Shown here piece after piece: positions 19,237-32,179 of a DNA stretch of 64,000 bases (positions within the stretch are counted from its first letter, which is position 1; each line of letters starts with the position of its first letter). The stretch comes from Bolinopsis microptera (taxonomy: Eukaryota; Ctenophora; Tentaculata; Lobata; Bolinopsidae): contig NC_087077.1 in the NCBI RefSeq assembly GCF_026151205.1, positions 20,543,510-20,607,509 of the forward strand. Direction: 5' to 3'. The position numbers and the translations under genes were made by a program. The notes beneath the pieces were generated by a model, which saw only the letters and a list, made by a program, of their open reading frames with translations, was not told where the DNA came from and made no database searches.

Positions 19237-20310
19237 CTAGATTAGCATAGTCTGACATTTATTTGACAGTTCGACTTTAAGCTTCATGATCATCAACTTT
19301 TATACATCATGTCATATTTAATCGGCTATTTTCATGACAGTCGCTTCAAATTGAAGTGACCGTCACGAAAGTTACATTAAAGTTCCAACTGGCTCAACTA
19401 CAAAACTATCGAGTATAGATATATTATATATTGTATAGATATCTGTTTAGTTTGATTAACACAACTTTCGTTTACTAAAGCACTGGTTTTTGAAGAGGAC
19501 TATGTAGATCCTGTCTTACTAATACTGTGTAGAAGAAAGGGAGCGGAACCAGAGGCTATCTTGTTGGATCCAGCATGAATGTTGCCATGGTTACCGTCTG
19601 TATGAATGGATATGAAGTGCATACCAGTATGTATCATTCCATATCCCCAGAGACTAAGATACGCAAATAATTTGACCGGCTGTTAAAGATAGAAAGTACA
19701 CAATTCCTTGGTAAATGAATATGACACCCTCTTGGTTAAGGAGCTTGAAGTGCACCTAGAGTATCCAACTATTTAAAATTATTGGCGGACAAAGATGGCT
19801 TCGTTTAATCTCGTACAAAGGATCGAGCATATTGAGATTGTGCTTCCATCTGGATTCTGGAGATTTCATCAGTCCAGAGTGAATAAACGTACTTCCGTAC
19901 GCGTAGTAATGTAGAATAACCCAACACATTGCAGACCATATATACCTGTTGCCTCATATACCCATTATCGTTAGTAGTTGAGAAGGTGGAGCACCACTAT
20001 CTAGAACTTTCTCGTCCTAAATAACGGAGGGGTTCCGAAATGTCATTTTCACACAAATAGCAATATGTAGACCTGTTCAATGTTGATGGAGGTTAGGAAC
20101 CTTACCTTGCTCCTTGCACGCCATTCCCTCTAGCAAGCTAGGTGAACTGTCCCTCAAAGGGTATTGGTCCTTACGTAATTCTAATTAATTATTTTCCCAG
20201 TCTACAGTCTAGTGTCTACCTTGTCAAGAAAAAGTGTTGGTTATCCCGGCTTGTGTCAATGGTGAAGTGGTCTGTCCGCCGCTGGACCATGTTAGTATTA
20301 ACACGTGACG
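19237..20310. other. intergenic sequence, nothing recognised
   Basis: No ORF, RNA gene or repeat of note. A one-off gttgccatggttacc X-box-like sequence lies near 19582. Confidence 0.4.
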
Positions 20311-20420
20311 GCTGTAACTATGGTAACTAGTAGTGTAACTATGGTAACTAGTAGTGTAACTATGGTAACTAGTAGTGTAACTATGGTAACTAATAGTATT
20401 AACACGTGACGGCTGTTTAC
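20311..20420. repeat. short tandem repeat GTAACTATGGTAACTAGTA
   Basis: Four near-identical 21-bp units, flanked on both sides by 'tattaacacgtgacggctgt', an imperfect 20-bp direct repeat (about 20296 and 20397). Each unit again contains the GTAAC-AT-GGTAAC palindrome-like core. Confidence 0.85.
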
Positions 20421-21072
20421 CTGTTCACCAATCAACCTAGAGCCACTTACTCAATGTCCAGATATATTCAATTTCATGTTCTAGCAACCCTAAGAATATA
20501 ACATAGTGTCAAAAATGACAAGAATGACTTCGGACCACGCTAATTCGTGTCCAGATTATGGATATTTCAAATAATGGTCACAAAACGTGCCCACAAACGA
20601 AACACCTTATAGCTTTATATACCGTGCCTATCTAAAAGCTATTAAACTTAGTGCTTTACAGAGTCTAATATATATTATAGACTAGACTCTAATATATCCA
20701 TGCTATTTGAGAATATCTTGTACATGTGGCAGTTATCCAACTAATCCCCTCTTATTTACAGGAGGTTAATAACAACTTTGTCACCCCCCCCCCCCCCCCC
20801 CCCAACTTTACTTCAGCTCCTTCGAACATTTTATAAAACGTAGCGCCCCACTAATTTCATTAACTTTTAATATAATTAATATGAAAATGAAATTAGTCAC
20901 AAAGACGGTCATGTAGGTATAGTACATGTATGTAGTAGGTAGGTAGGGTATATGATTTGGTGTTGCCGTTAATTAATCAACAGACTAGACTATTTATTAG
21001 GTGGGTCTTGGTTGTGGTGTCGGAGCCCACGAGTTTTAACGCTCATTCAGGTAAAACCTTCCTTATATTCTG
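20421..21072. other. intergenic stretch with C20 tract
   Basis: C20 at 20784-20803 and a 'gtatgtagtaggtaggtaggg' microsatellite near 20925-20950. No coding signal was recognised. Confidence 0.4.
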
Positions 21073-22232
21073 CAAATTAGTCTTGTATAGTTAGTGAAGT
21101 AGTTGGAGTAGTTCAGTAACCATGGTAACTAGTTCTGAATTAGTCTTGTTTAGTTAGTGAAGTAGTTGGAGTAGTTCTGAATTAGTCTTGTTTAGTTAGT
21201 GAAGTAGTTGGAGTAGTTCTGAATTAGTCTTGTATAGTTAGTGAAGTAGTTGGAGTAGTTCTGAATTAGTCTTGTATAGTTAGTGAAGTAGTTGGAGTAG
21301 TTCTGAATTAGTCTTGTATAGTTAGTGAAGTAGTTGGAGTAGTTCTGAATTAGTCTTGTATAGTTAGTGAAGTAGTTGGAGTAGTTCTGAATTAGTCTTG
21401 TATAGTTAGTGAAGTAGTTGGAGTAGTTCTGAATTAGTCTTGTTTAGTTAGTGAAGTAGTTGGAGTAGTTCTGAATTAGTCTTGTTTAGTTAGTGAAGTA
21501 GTTGGAGTAGTTCTGAATTAGTCTTGTTTAGTTAGTGAAGTAGTTGGAGTAGTTCTGAATTAGTCTTGTTTAGTTAGTGAAGTAGTTGGAGTAGTTCTGA
21601 ATTAGTCTTGTTTAGTTAGTGAAGTAGTTGGAGTAGTTCTGAATTAGTCTTGTTTAGTTAGTGAAGTAGTTGGAGTAGTTCTGAATTAGTCTTGTATAGT
21701 TAGTGAAGTAGTTGGAGTAGTTCTGAATTAGTCTTGTTTAGTTAGTGAAGTAGTTGGAGTAGTTCTGAATTAGTCTTGTATAGTTAGTGAAGTAGTTGGA
21801 GTAGTTCTGAATTAGTCTTGTATAGTTAGTGAAGTAGTTGGAGTAGTTCTGAATTAGTCTTGTTTAGTTAGTGAAGTAGTTGGAGTAGTTCTGAATTAGT
21901 CTTGTTTAGTTAGTGAAGTAGTTGGAGTAGTTCTGAATTAGTCTTGTATAGTTAGTGAAGTAGTTGGAGTAGTTCTGAATTAGTCTTGTATAGTTAGTGA
22001 AGTAGTTGGAGTAGTTCTGAATTAGTCTTGTTTAGTTAGTGAAGTAGTTGGAGTAGTTCTGAATTAGTCTTGTATAGTTAGTGAAGTAGTTGGAGTAGTT
22101 CTGAATTAGTCTTGTATAGTTAGTGAAGTAGTTGGAGTAGTTCTGAATTAGTCTTGTATAGTTAGTGAAGTAGTTGGAATAGTTCTGAATTAGTCTTGTT
22201 TAATAAGTGAAGTAGTTGGAGTAGTTCTGAAT
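21073..22232. repeat. 42-bp minisatellite
   Basis: About 27 units of 42 bp (aattagtcttg[ta/tt]tagttagtgaagtagttggagtagttctg). A single-base variant (tgtat versus tgttt) alternates in blocks. One unit near the left edge (about 21112-21130) instead contains GTAACCATGGTAAC. Stop codons occur in every unit, so it is not coding. Confidence 0.95.
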
Positions 22233-22651
22233 TGGAATTTTTTTAATTGCGCTGAATATCTGGATATCGCAATTAATTTCTGAAAATTTGTTTACTTTGA
22301 AGCATCCTTCCTAGTCACCAGTCCCTCCTGTCCCAACCTCTTCATCCTTCATCTCACCAGTCTCCTCCAGTCTCCAACTCATCATCCTTCATCTGCCCCA
22401 CCTACCCTCCTTCTGCCCCGGCTCTCCACTGTAACTCCCCTTCTTCCATCTTCAACCTCTGTTCTTCCTCCAACCACCCCCCGTCGACTGGTTTGACTAT
22501 TACTTGGACACTGAATTGACGTAAGCTGAAGTTTCAATAGATTTAGAAATTTTGGAGTTGGTTATTTAGGTGGTTAAGCCAGCTTTTCCCTCAACTTTCC
22601 ATTTAGTAAAATCGCACCCTGAACAAGTATAACAATCATTGTTACAGGAAG
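22233..22651. other. pyrimidine-rich stretch (22300-22490) and flanks
   Basis: The plus strand at 22300-22490 is dominated by C and T with repeated 'catccttcatct' phrases. It may be a decayed satellite or intron. 'tcattgttacag' just before 22647 resembles a splice acceptor ahead of the small ORF below. Confidence 0.4.
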
Positions 22652-22774
22652 ATGAGTGAAATGTTTGAAAGCACCTCAGATAACTATACATCCACAAGCA
22701 CTCGTGGCACTCCGTCCCGTGACCTCTCCAATGTTCAACGTGATCTTTTTAAACGGATCACGCGATCTATCTAA
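22652..22774 (+). CDS. possible 40-aa first exon or mini-ORF
   Basis: ATG to TAA encodes 40 residues, Ser/Thr-rich then basic (start MSEMFESTSDNYTSTSTR). An acceptor-like 'ttgttacag' lies 4 bases upstream. The composition looks more protein-like than the surroundings, and the next frame stays open for about 20 codons beyond the stop, so a frameshift or intron boundary is possible. No family recognised. Confidence 0.2.
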   Translation: MSEMFESTSDNYTSTSTRGTPSRDLSNVQRDLFKRITRSI

Positions 22775-22990
22775 CGGGGACCCGAGATCCCGCTCCGCCG
22801 CCCGGACTACAAGGGTCAGCATGGAACGATGAAGCGATAGTCAGTACACATTTCAAATTTTTTCAACTTTGGGTAACTTTTTCAAAAGAATCTCCAAGCT
22901 TTTATTTGAAATGATTGAAATCTGTCCGTTCAGGGTAGAGCTAGGTGTTGCGAATGTTGCTAGGTGTTGCTAGGTGTAGCAGGTACAGGG
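22775..22990. other. sequence after the mini-ORF
   Basis: GC-rich for about 50 bp (22780-22830), then AT-rich. 'gttgctaggtgttgctaggtgtagc' near 22953-22980 is a short imperfect tandem repeat. Confidence 0.35.
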
Positions 22991-23210
22991 TTTCCCAAGA
23001 GAGTTGGATGTCGGTGCACTGCGAAAGAGATTCGCATGCTAATAGCTCTAGAGTTCAAGTCGTTCTTAAAAATTGATCGCAGAATTTTCATTTATCCGAT
23101 AAGCAATCTGAGAAAAGGAATAAGCCAACATAAAAAAGGGTGACTTGAATCGAACGACGAACCAATTACGGCTATAGACCATCACCTTTTTCCCACGACT
23201 GTTTCAATTA
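22990..23210. mobile_element. two tRNA-like decayed sequences in opposite orientation
   Basis: Plus strand 22992-23062 ends in AGAGTTCAAGTC, a box-B-like motif, preceded by a GCATGCTAATAGCTC anticodon-arm-like stretch. Minus strand about 23135-23205 ends in CGTTCGATTCAAGTC. Neither folds into a clean tRNA. Decayed SINE heads or tRNA pseudogenes are the best reading. Confidence 0.25.
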
Positions 23211-25200
23211 GTCCGTAAAGGTTTTCTATGTAATAAGCGCCATGAGTTTGGGCGCTTAAATGGTTTGTCTCTGATTTTTTTTTGATGAATTTGGTACCAA
23301 AAGTTGCCTCTAATCACTTGAGTCTATGTGTGATTATGCAAATTCAACGTGTATGCACGATAAGTCGGCTGAATGTGCCTGAGCATTGCAATTTGCGCGA
23401 AAAAAGCACACGCGCGGCGAGCCGCCGCGGCGAACAAGCCCGTGCAGCATTTTTTAGCGAAAAATTGGCTACACGATGACTAAATGCCTAGATTGTGATG
23501 GAAAAGAGATAGAGTTGCATGATCGGTTAACTTGAGCCGACGTTACAGATTTGTAGTTTTGTAGGTTTCATTCACATTCAAAAATTGCAGGATGTACGAA
23601 TATATAATCTGAATTTTTTTTCGAAAAGAACATTATCTATTTTTATTGGCCGCCCCTTGGCTTGACCCCCTCCCTCGCCTTGTCCCCCCCCCCCCCCCCC
23701 TGGCGAGCCCCTAAAATATTCCTGAAGCAAATTACCTTCATTGGTCGTGCTTCTCTCCTCCAAACCTATTGTAAACTAAAGAGTAACATTTATCTCGTTT
23801 CAGTGGTACGTTACTAAAGCATATGGTTACAGGTCGATGTGAAAAAAAGACGCCGAGTTCCGGACAATCGCCTCAAAACCGTTTGAAAACCTCCGGATAA
23901 TAACGGCTACTGTCGCCCGAGAAAATGGGCTAAGATGTACTCCGCCAGAAAATGGTCCACCATGGTAACGGATTCCACGAGGTTTGCCGGCGTCTGAGTC
24001 TGCCAGTAAAATCAGAACAGCCGTGGTTGTCGTTAGGGAGCAGTATGGTAACATGTACCCCGCTCACAACGGCCCCAATCGCAACCACCTTACTATAACA
24101 GCTTACAATAACAATAACTATATCCTAGAAAAGTTTTAGGAATGTGTTTTAGGATTGTTTAATTTCTAAAGTTCGTTCTCGTGACGTTTAAACTTGAAAC
24201 TGTTTTGTTTTTGTTGTGTTTGTTTGATTTTCAGCTCATTGCGAGACTTGTTTTTATTTATTATTTTTGAATTACTTATTTTCTGAGATTTCTTTTACAG
24301 ATCGCATTGGAAAACAAAACTCTCCGGTCGGTCAATAAAATACCTCATTTTAAAACTTGAAACAGAAACTTAGGGATTAAATTGTATTTATATGAAAATC
24401 AAACGTGTCGCTTATCTTTAATAGAAAATAATTTAGAAAGCACGTTTTAACACAAGAGATTTAGTTATAATTATGCTGTCATACATCAATTATTATGGTT
24501 TACCATGGTTACTAAATCGATGCAGCGTCATTTGTAGTGTTATTATCTGATTTCCCCGGACAACAAATTGCCTTGCCGAATTTTGATTTGGTTTTTATTT
24601 GATTTATAATAAATGAAGACTAAAATTTTTATTTCTGTCCTTTATTTGTTAGATAAAATTATGTTGTAATTATACTGCTTTGGATTTTTAAGTTAATAAA
24701 AGTGATATCAATCGTTTCACTCGTAAACTCATAAAATAATTAAATGTTACCACACGTTAATTAATGTACTGTATCTTTTAATAAAGCCTTCATTCAGCAC
24801 TAAAATAGATGTTATACGTAGGATTCGTCAGATCTGAAAAAGGACCTATTTATGAGACAAATTTATGTAATAATGAAAATGAGTATACCAACTTATGAAC
24901 TTAGCAAAGATAGAGTGGAATGGAGGAGTTATTTACGTTTGAGCATATTGAACGAATGAGTGTTCGTAAGCGTAAATAGGCAGCACTTTGCTTTGAGCTC
25001 TTTTGGTGCTCTTTGTTATGATGTTATTAGATATATATATTAACTGTAATAGGAATCGTCTTTATTACTATCTGAGTGAGCTGTCAGCATGTGTGAAGTA
25101 CAGCAGTCATCGAACGAAATGTCCAACAATTACATTTATTGCCACCCACGTGTTAATGGAAAACAAATGTGTAAAATGGAGAAAAATTAGTGAATGAGTT
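23211..25200. other. intergenic, AT-rich, nothing recognised
   Basis: A GC-rich 60-bp patch (23395-23455), a C17 run (23684-23700), and repeated oligo-T tracts. Short open frames are present but have no domain or codon signature. Two CCATGGT-type partial X-boxes occur near 23950 and 24495. Confidence 0.4.
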
Positions 25201-25245
25201 TGTGTCCATGCGTAATATTTCACAGATTTTCACCAGTAGCACCCA

Positions 25246-26140
25246 ATTAAAGTCTCCCGGTATTGGATGCCTGAGGTGCTTATTATAATCAAGAGCTTGC
25301 AGATGAACTTAGTGACATTGGGTGTAAGTTGAGCCTGTACGGAACCGATGTAGTTTCAGTTTCCTTGTTTAACCTTGCCGTACAGCAAAGACACCACGAC
25401 TTTAGCTCGGCGAGGCTCATAGGCGCACTCCCACAACTCCGTGTTCAAATGTTTCATATATACTAGCCAAGAACAAATGAGATATCCTGAAGCCGCATTA
25501 CCGGTCAGTACATCATTACGATGCAAGTCAGGCAGAACTGCTTCCTATCCCTCTGTTTTTCCCACAGTACCCGTTCCATAAACCTAGCCCTCTCTATGTG
25601 ACGCCAAGGCACTATATTCGTAACTTCGGATCTAGTTGTAATGGGTTGGTCCCTACGACACCAAGGCCTTCTGCGTGGGAGGATCGCGGCGTTAATCCAC
25701 TACACCACCCAGCCAACCTCATTGCCCTCAAACTCCCCCATTCGTGTTTCCAGTGCCTGAAATTATATTTGTCCACATTTTTGCTAAGGGCATCCAGTCA
25801 GTGCTCCGTGACCAGTGAATTCAGCCGCCTCCTCGGTTCCCCCCCCCCCCGCTTGTTATCTCTGTCTGGCGGAAGTTAAAGACCCGTTCTTGTGAGATTT
25901 TGTGTAACACAGAGAGGCCCAAAACAGCTACCATTTTATGCGTTTATTTATGAGCAATTTCCAGAGCAGAGGATCCTGCCTAATTGGGTAAGCTAACCCT
26001 TGCTAACTCCCCTTTGTCAAGGATTAAAACAAAGGCCATTTTGCCATTAAAACTTTGGACATTAGCCGCGTATACAGCGTCGCAAACGTACTTATGAGAG
26101 CTGGCTGCGGGATCTTGGCTTTACGTCAAAGCATTGTACC
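25246..26140. repeat. tandem segmental duplication, copy 1
   Basis: Aligns with 26165-26765 over several blocks: 25246-25290 with 26171-26215, 25585-25760 with 26228-26385, and 25895-26135 with 26523-26762. Copy 1 has extra sequence at about 25290-25580 and 25760-25890. Differences are dominated by single-base indels. Confidence 0.75.
25600..25725 (-). mobile_element. tRNA-derived SINE head, copy 1
   Basis: On the minus strand, TGGCTGGGTGGTGTAGTGG has a good box A. It is followed by a CCCACGCAGAAGG segment and a decayed box B region, the layout of tRNA-derived SINEs. It is paralogous to 26275-26360. Confidence 0.5.
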
Positions 26141-26164
26141 ATTAGGATTTGTTCACCATTAGGA

Positions 26165-26765
26165 TCCCCCCAATTAAGGTCTCACGTATTGGGATGGCTT
26201 GTGTGCTTAGATCCTTTCCTGGTAACCCTAGCCCACATGTGTCCCTCCGCCAAGGCATATACTCTAACGTCGTATACTAGTTGTCTGGGTTGGTCCCTAC
26301 GACACAAGGACCTTCTGCGTGGAGGGGGAGCGTGTTACCACTACACCACCCAGCCAAACAACAGATCCCTCAAACTCCAGTTATTTTTACAGCATCCTTT
26401 GAGTAACCTGACCGGATATTCGTTTTTTAATTCCGCTTCCGGGTACAGTTTCGATCCGGTTTCCATGATTTGGCCGGATATTCAACCGGAAGTTTCTTTA
26501 AAGTTCCTGAAATATAATTTTTGACACAGAGAGTCAAAACTGCTACCATTTAGGGGGTTATTATGAGCATTTCAAGCAGAGGTCCCTGCTTTATTTGGTA
26601 AACAAGCACCTTTGTAACTCCCCTTTTGCCAAGATTAAAACAAAGTCATTATGGCCATTAAAAACTTGGACATTACCTCGGTTACCATCGACGCAGCCAA
26701 CGTACTTATGAAGCTGCTGCTGGCTAGCTGGATCGTGGGCTTGACTTCGATAAAGCAATTTGGAA
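26165..26765. repeat. tandem segmental duplication, copy 2
   Basis: Diverged partner of 25246-26140, lying immediately beside it. The shared tail 'acttggacatta...aacgtacttatga' occurs in both. Confidence 0.75.
26275..26360 (-). mobile_element. tRNA-derived SINE head, copy 2
   Basis: Minus strand TGGCTGGGTGGTGTAGTGG is a clean box A (core TGGTGTAGTGG). CACGCAGAAGGTCC then corresponds to the variable-arm side of a tRNA. The box B is degraded (GTGTCGTAGGGACC). It lies inside duplication copy 2, so it was present before the duplication. Confidence 0.55.
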
Positions 26766-29700
26766 CCTTGTGCTAGCAAAGCCGCAGTGAAGAGCTTTCA
26801 ATGTGTGTTTTGAGTTATTCCAACTCGTTTTCTCTAGCTCTTGCTCATAAAGCAGATTAGTGACCTCTGCATGGTCAACCACCGCACAACAGATTAAACA
26901 AGTAACTGCTGCTCGCAAAGCAGAAAATTGGTGAAATTTGAAATAAGCCATGAACACAGAACACTGTAAGGGTAAGCTCGTTCGCATTGTGTCCAAATGA
27001 ATTGGCTTTTAATATTAGATTGAAAAAACCCCAATCAAGGATTAATCCTAATTACCCGGCAAATTTTCGGCAGCCTTAAATGTCTTCTTCTTAGACTCTC
27101 GTTCCGCTCCAGCCAAATGCAGAAAACCGGTAATCCGGTCTTTTCCGTCCGGCAGACGTTTTCCGACCCTCTGCGTTAGCCAGCTCCATTGGAAACTCAT
27201 ATCCCAGTTCCGCTTCTGCCATAACTTCCTGCTCCATGCCAGTTGCTTCAATAACTTAGCATTTCCAGCAACGCCATTTGCCTTTCCTACTCTACCAGAT
27301 TATAGCACCACATCCTACAATTAAAGCTTTTTTTTGCGAAAAGAACAAACGGTTGGCTCACAATATCCATAGGTCGCTATATTTAACCAGTTGAGATCAG
27401 TGGGAGACGTACCAGGACGGGTAGTATCTTTACACTTTAGAGTTGACGAACTTAACTAGGTGAGCCGTTCTTCAGTTTTAAACCGATCAATCCTCTTAGT
27501 TCCTCACTACAGTGATAACCACCTTTTGTGATTATTTTACTTTTCAACATAATGTGAAATGTTAACTGTGATTAGCCGTATGATACAATTGTGATTAAAT
27601 TCGGTTCACTGCTGTTTGTAGTGTAAGAATTTGGCCTTTTTAAATCGGGGAATTCCTACATATCCCAATACGTACACAACCAACATGTTCAAGAGATTCC
27701 CTCTGAAATTCTAGCCGACTACGACCAATTAAACACTGCCTATTAGTTCCCAGTGACAAATTTGGTGCTTAGAATACGCATGAGTTCATGACATTTCATA
27801 CATGGTACAGTATGAGTAACGTATGGTTAAATCAGGCCTAGCACACTCAATCGCGTTATTATTTGAATAACAAATTTTAGCTGAAGTGTGTACAGGCCAT
27901 CTCTGAATCATAATCAATTCAGTCACGGAGTCATAAACGAGAGGTCCATAATTCTATAACTACCTCGTATATGATTTTGCTTTAAAAATAAAACTTTAAC
28001 TGTTTAAATAGGCCCGCTAAAAATTGTTTTTCGCTTGTAAGTTCTGTTTGTTGGACACAGTCGCGAAACAATCTGGTCATCCGACATTCAATACCTTACA
28101 GGCAATACTTTATAACATTACATTTCGAACAATCATCATGCTATTATGGGGGGGGGGTGGGATAGTTATCACCTTCAGAGATTATTAAATAGTTCATTCT
28201 CTGTGTCGGGTCAGAGGTCCAAACTTCCATTCTAGCAGCTTATGGATGAAGGCAGGTAATGTAGTAATTTTCGTGATTATTATGCATAGTTTCATTCATA
28301 CTGCATAATTAAGCAGCAACACACACTGCAGAAACCACACTTAGTTGAAGGAATATGTGGTGCGGACAAATGGTTCTACTCATTGTAATTTGAAGAGAAA
28401 TACACAGTTTGAATTGTTAAATAAATTTGAAGGAAAAAATCATCAGCCAAAATTTCATTCTGAGGCCTACACAGGAGCGATTTTGGTGTTTGTGGTTTCG
28501 TGCGTAAATATAGAGACCAATGACAAACTGGTTTAGATGTTCAACGGGACATTTTTGGTGCTCACAATACTTATACTGCCGTTCCCAGAGAGAAGGCAGT
28601 ATTTCCATGGTTCGGAATTTTGAGATATTGTACCAAAAGTTTCAGGAAAAGATTCTCTCAACTTAAGATATGAAGCACGGTTATAAAAATACTTTTTAAG
28701 CGGTCACGAAAGGCAGTAGTCACTCAAAACTTGTATAATTTTGCCTCATAATCCCTAATCTGCCGGAGTAAAAGGTCAGGAAGTCACCATTTGAATAGCC
28801 TTCTCTGAGGGAACTGTGTCCGTGAGGAACTTTTGCCCTGAGAAAACTTGTAAAGTCCAGAGTGATTTGCTGTTTTTAGATTTTTGCCTAGATCTGCATC
28901 AGTTTATTTATTTCCGAATTTATATTTTTAGGTGGTTCGTAATCAGCGCACAAGCTAAATATGGTTTTGGTATCTAAGAATTCAAAATATAAAAATCATG
29001 TATTTTCAAAATTGGGGTACCTAACACAAGGGCCCCCCTTGTGTTATTTTGTAATTTTTTTTGATTTATTTGGTGCTTTAAATAGTGTAGTTTCAAATTA
29101 TTTTTTGTTTCCAAGTTAATTGTGTCCGACCAAGCTGATATACGATGCGGTAATAAAATTATTCCAAAAATATTCGTAGTTATAAGGTGGGACAGGCATG
29201 TGGCCGAGAAATTATCCATGTTTTCGTCAATGTGTTCACTCTTGCAAATTCACAAGAGGGCCCACTGAATTAGATTGCTAGGAGAAGGTTCATATAATAT
29301 GAAATGTTGTATTTTTTGTTTTTTTTGGTGTGTCGTTATCGGAGGAAAATGACTTACTGCCGTTCTAAGAGATTCGGTTAAAAACGATCCGGATAAAAGC
29401 TGTAAGTCCGCAATGCCTCAAAAAGGCTGGAATGTTCCTATTGCAGGGAAAAGAGTGCATTATTCGATGAAAAATGGTTTTTATATTCATGTTGGTGAAT
29501 TTATCGGTTTAAGCATGTTAAGGTCGATGAACTAAATTTATTTAACAGAATGTCCAAAGATACCCCGTTTAGTTACAATGATAGTGATCCTAAAATAATC
29601 GAATAACACGGGTGTCACCTTGTTTCTCAAATTGACATCGATGGGTCTTACTGCCGTTTCTCAGGAACCGGCAGTTTAGTCGCTAGAGTTAATGAACCAG

Positions 29701-30750
29701 GTTGAGAGCAGGGTTGACTACCATGGTCGGGTATTTCTTTTCAGGTTAGGTTGCGAACTGAACTGAAGGCGCTCTGCGTTTGAAATAAAACCATCTATTC
29801 TCTCTGTTCCACTCTTATGCATAAACAAACTGTTGTGATTATTTTGATTTCAACATATTAGGGATCTTTTTATAGTATAGGGCGTATGATGATAAACCAT
29901 TCGCTTTTAAGACGTTTTGCTTGTTTATTTAACATGTGGCCATTGTGAACGGTGAAAACGATTTGTAAGCACTATTAATATAAAATATCAGCCCTTAAGT
30001 TAAAATAATCGAACGTTTACCTATTCATCGATTATCAACTGTTTGTACCTGAAGTATTTTTTTGCGCTTTTTTTAAATTTGGTCATAATTAGACCCAGTT
30101 TGTGTTTTTGAAATAAATGTTCATGTGGCACTTAAGTTAATTCAAGTATTCAATTTAGCCAAATTCTAAAGATCTCGAATCAAGAAATCAAGTGGAACGA
30201 GAATGTGGGTTCTAACTTTCGATCGCACTACGATCGACGTAGTGCAGGGCATTTGCTGGCAAGGTATGATATTTTGAAATTGTTTATGACACGGCTATTG
30301 AAGTGTGGATGATATTGGTAAATTTTGTAAAAGAGTGTTTTTTTATCGCCGGTAAGAAGGCATTATTCGTAAAAATTTGTCACTACTAATTTATTTGATA
30401 CAGTATCGGACCTTTTTGGACGACATTAAAGTAACGGACTTTATTAGGAACGACATTTTTTAATATAACAAGGCATCAAACCATAAATATCCGAATTGTT
30501 TTCTGTTATTTGACTTTTTTTATGTCTGCAATTGATGTTTAAAACCTAGTTTTAATTCAGTAAGCAAGAAAAGCAATCTTTAATCAGTAAACTAGTAAAA
30601 TATGTGTACATGATTATTGTCTATACCACAAATCAGCTTCTTCAAATTGGTTTCGTGTTTTAAATATTCCATGCATTAATGCATCAGTGAATTTCTAGCT
30701 TTATGGATAGCTTCTTTTTTTTCATAACTACCCCGCACGGGTTTCCCATA
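26766..30750. other. intergenic sequence, ~4 kb, no recognised gene
   Basis: AT-rich. A perfect hairpin lies at 29022-29046 (listed separately). The phrase TACTGCCGTT recurs at about 28574, 29354 and 29650, and a G9 run lies at about 28148. Minus-strand open frames around 26.7-27.25 kb show no domain. Nothing else is supported. Confidence 0.35.
29022..29046. repeat. perfect 11-bp hairpin
   Basis: TAACACAAGGG and CCCTTGTGTTA are separated by three C. On the plus strand it is followed within a few bases by T-rich sequence. No gene ends here, so a regulatory role is not supported. It may be the core of a small palindromic repeat. Confidence 0.7.
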
Positions 30751-32179
30751 TAACTGTACACCCCTGATGTCTGGGGAGCGCTCTATGTTCGATAACTAGG
30801 GGGTGCACGATTAAAATAAATTAGGCCGCTGCGAGACTCAGAGCATTATGGTGTCCGATAGGGGGGACTGGTGGAAATGATCTGGGTTTCGCCGTAGTAC
30901 CATATTTGATGGTGCGCGGCATTGGTGCAAAAGTAGGTGTAATGACACGTAATTTGACGAAATTCGCGATGCGCTCTACCTACTATAACTGATAAACAAC
31001 GTCGGACAATGGCCTTGGCACCACGATTAACCGTATATCTAGAGCTGGAACAAAGTTTGTCATGTTTGCGGGACTACTCATGAACTTGTTGTTGTGTGCC
31101 CATAATTTTCGTTGAATTTTTCCGCCACGTGAGCCTTGAAAACATCAGATACTAGGTATAATTTCGGTGCCTCCGGCAGAACCAAGGAGAACCTTTCCGG
31201 TCGTTAACTTACGGCACATATAATGTTCTCATAGTGGTCATATTCTAGACAAAAAGTTCGAAGGTGGAAAAATGTTTGAAAAAAAAATTCAACGGACTTT
31301 GCCTTTTTGTCTTTTTTTTTATTTTTTTTTGGGGGCAGCACCTACTGTGGTACCATTGCAAGAGCAATCGGCTGTTGATGGGGCGCCCCGCCGATGATTG
31401 ACTACCAAAGATCCCCGGGATCTGATCCCGTGTGACTATAAATGAGACCGTCTCCCCCATTGGCATGCTCCTTAGTTTATTGCCAAAGTGTGCTGGGCGA
31501 TCGCTGTGTGGTTGATGAGGCTCGAAAAAGACGGTGTGGGGTCATTACTACCTGCAGCTCTTAGTCTACAAAGAGAATGAGAGTATGGCGTTCGTCCTGG
31601 GCAGATTGCGTGCGAATGTGTGAGTTGCTTGCACGTGATCGTGAATAGATGAAAGCATTGCGCGGCACGCGTTCCCCGGTTTTATGAGAAGAGGTAGCTT
31701 TGGAATACTAGACGTTCTCGGCACCCTTCGCCGAGTGATGCCTTATCGGGTCAGGTTAAGATGTCCCAGTGATCTTGGTTATGGAAGTCCGCGGGCGTTG
31801 TCCGTTAAGGGCGAGTCGACTAAGCCGATTAGCGAGCCTCTTCCCCGAAGATAGTATTTTGGAAGTCGTGAAAACCCACTGTGGCATGTTGCAGTATAGT
31901 TCTCTAGAGGTGCCTGGCCAGATACCATAAAGAGTATGAATTATAATTCTTTTATTGACACTAATGCGCCTGTCGCCACAAAAGTGCAATGCGACAGACA
32001 TAAGCCCTGGAAGAACCAGCAAAAACCTGACAAAGGATTCTCACCCTGTAAACGACTTTAATCTGACAGACCTTAATGAACGGAATTTATTTGAACGGAC
32101 ATTAAGATGAACGTTAGGGCCTCCAGCCGGTATCAAGTGATGTCCGTCCAATAAGGTCCGATAGGTATCATATTAACGG
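30751..32179 (+). other. GC-richer stretch upstream of a LINE relic
   Basis: Base composition rises relative to both flanks, and the segment runs directly into a decayed LINE RT. It is probably the older 5' portion of the same element, but stops and indels are too dense to identify an endonuclease domain. Confidence 0.35.

Noticed and set aside
26591-27251. Minus-strand ORFs of 62-90 aa
   Set aside because: No motifs, and they overlap the edge of the diverged duplication, where frames are not preserved between copies.
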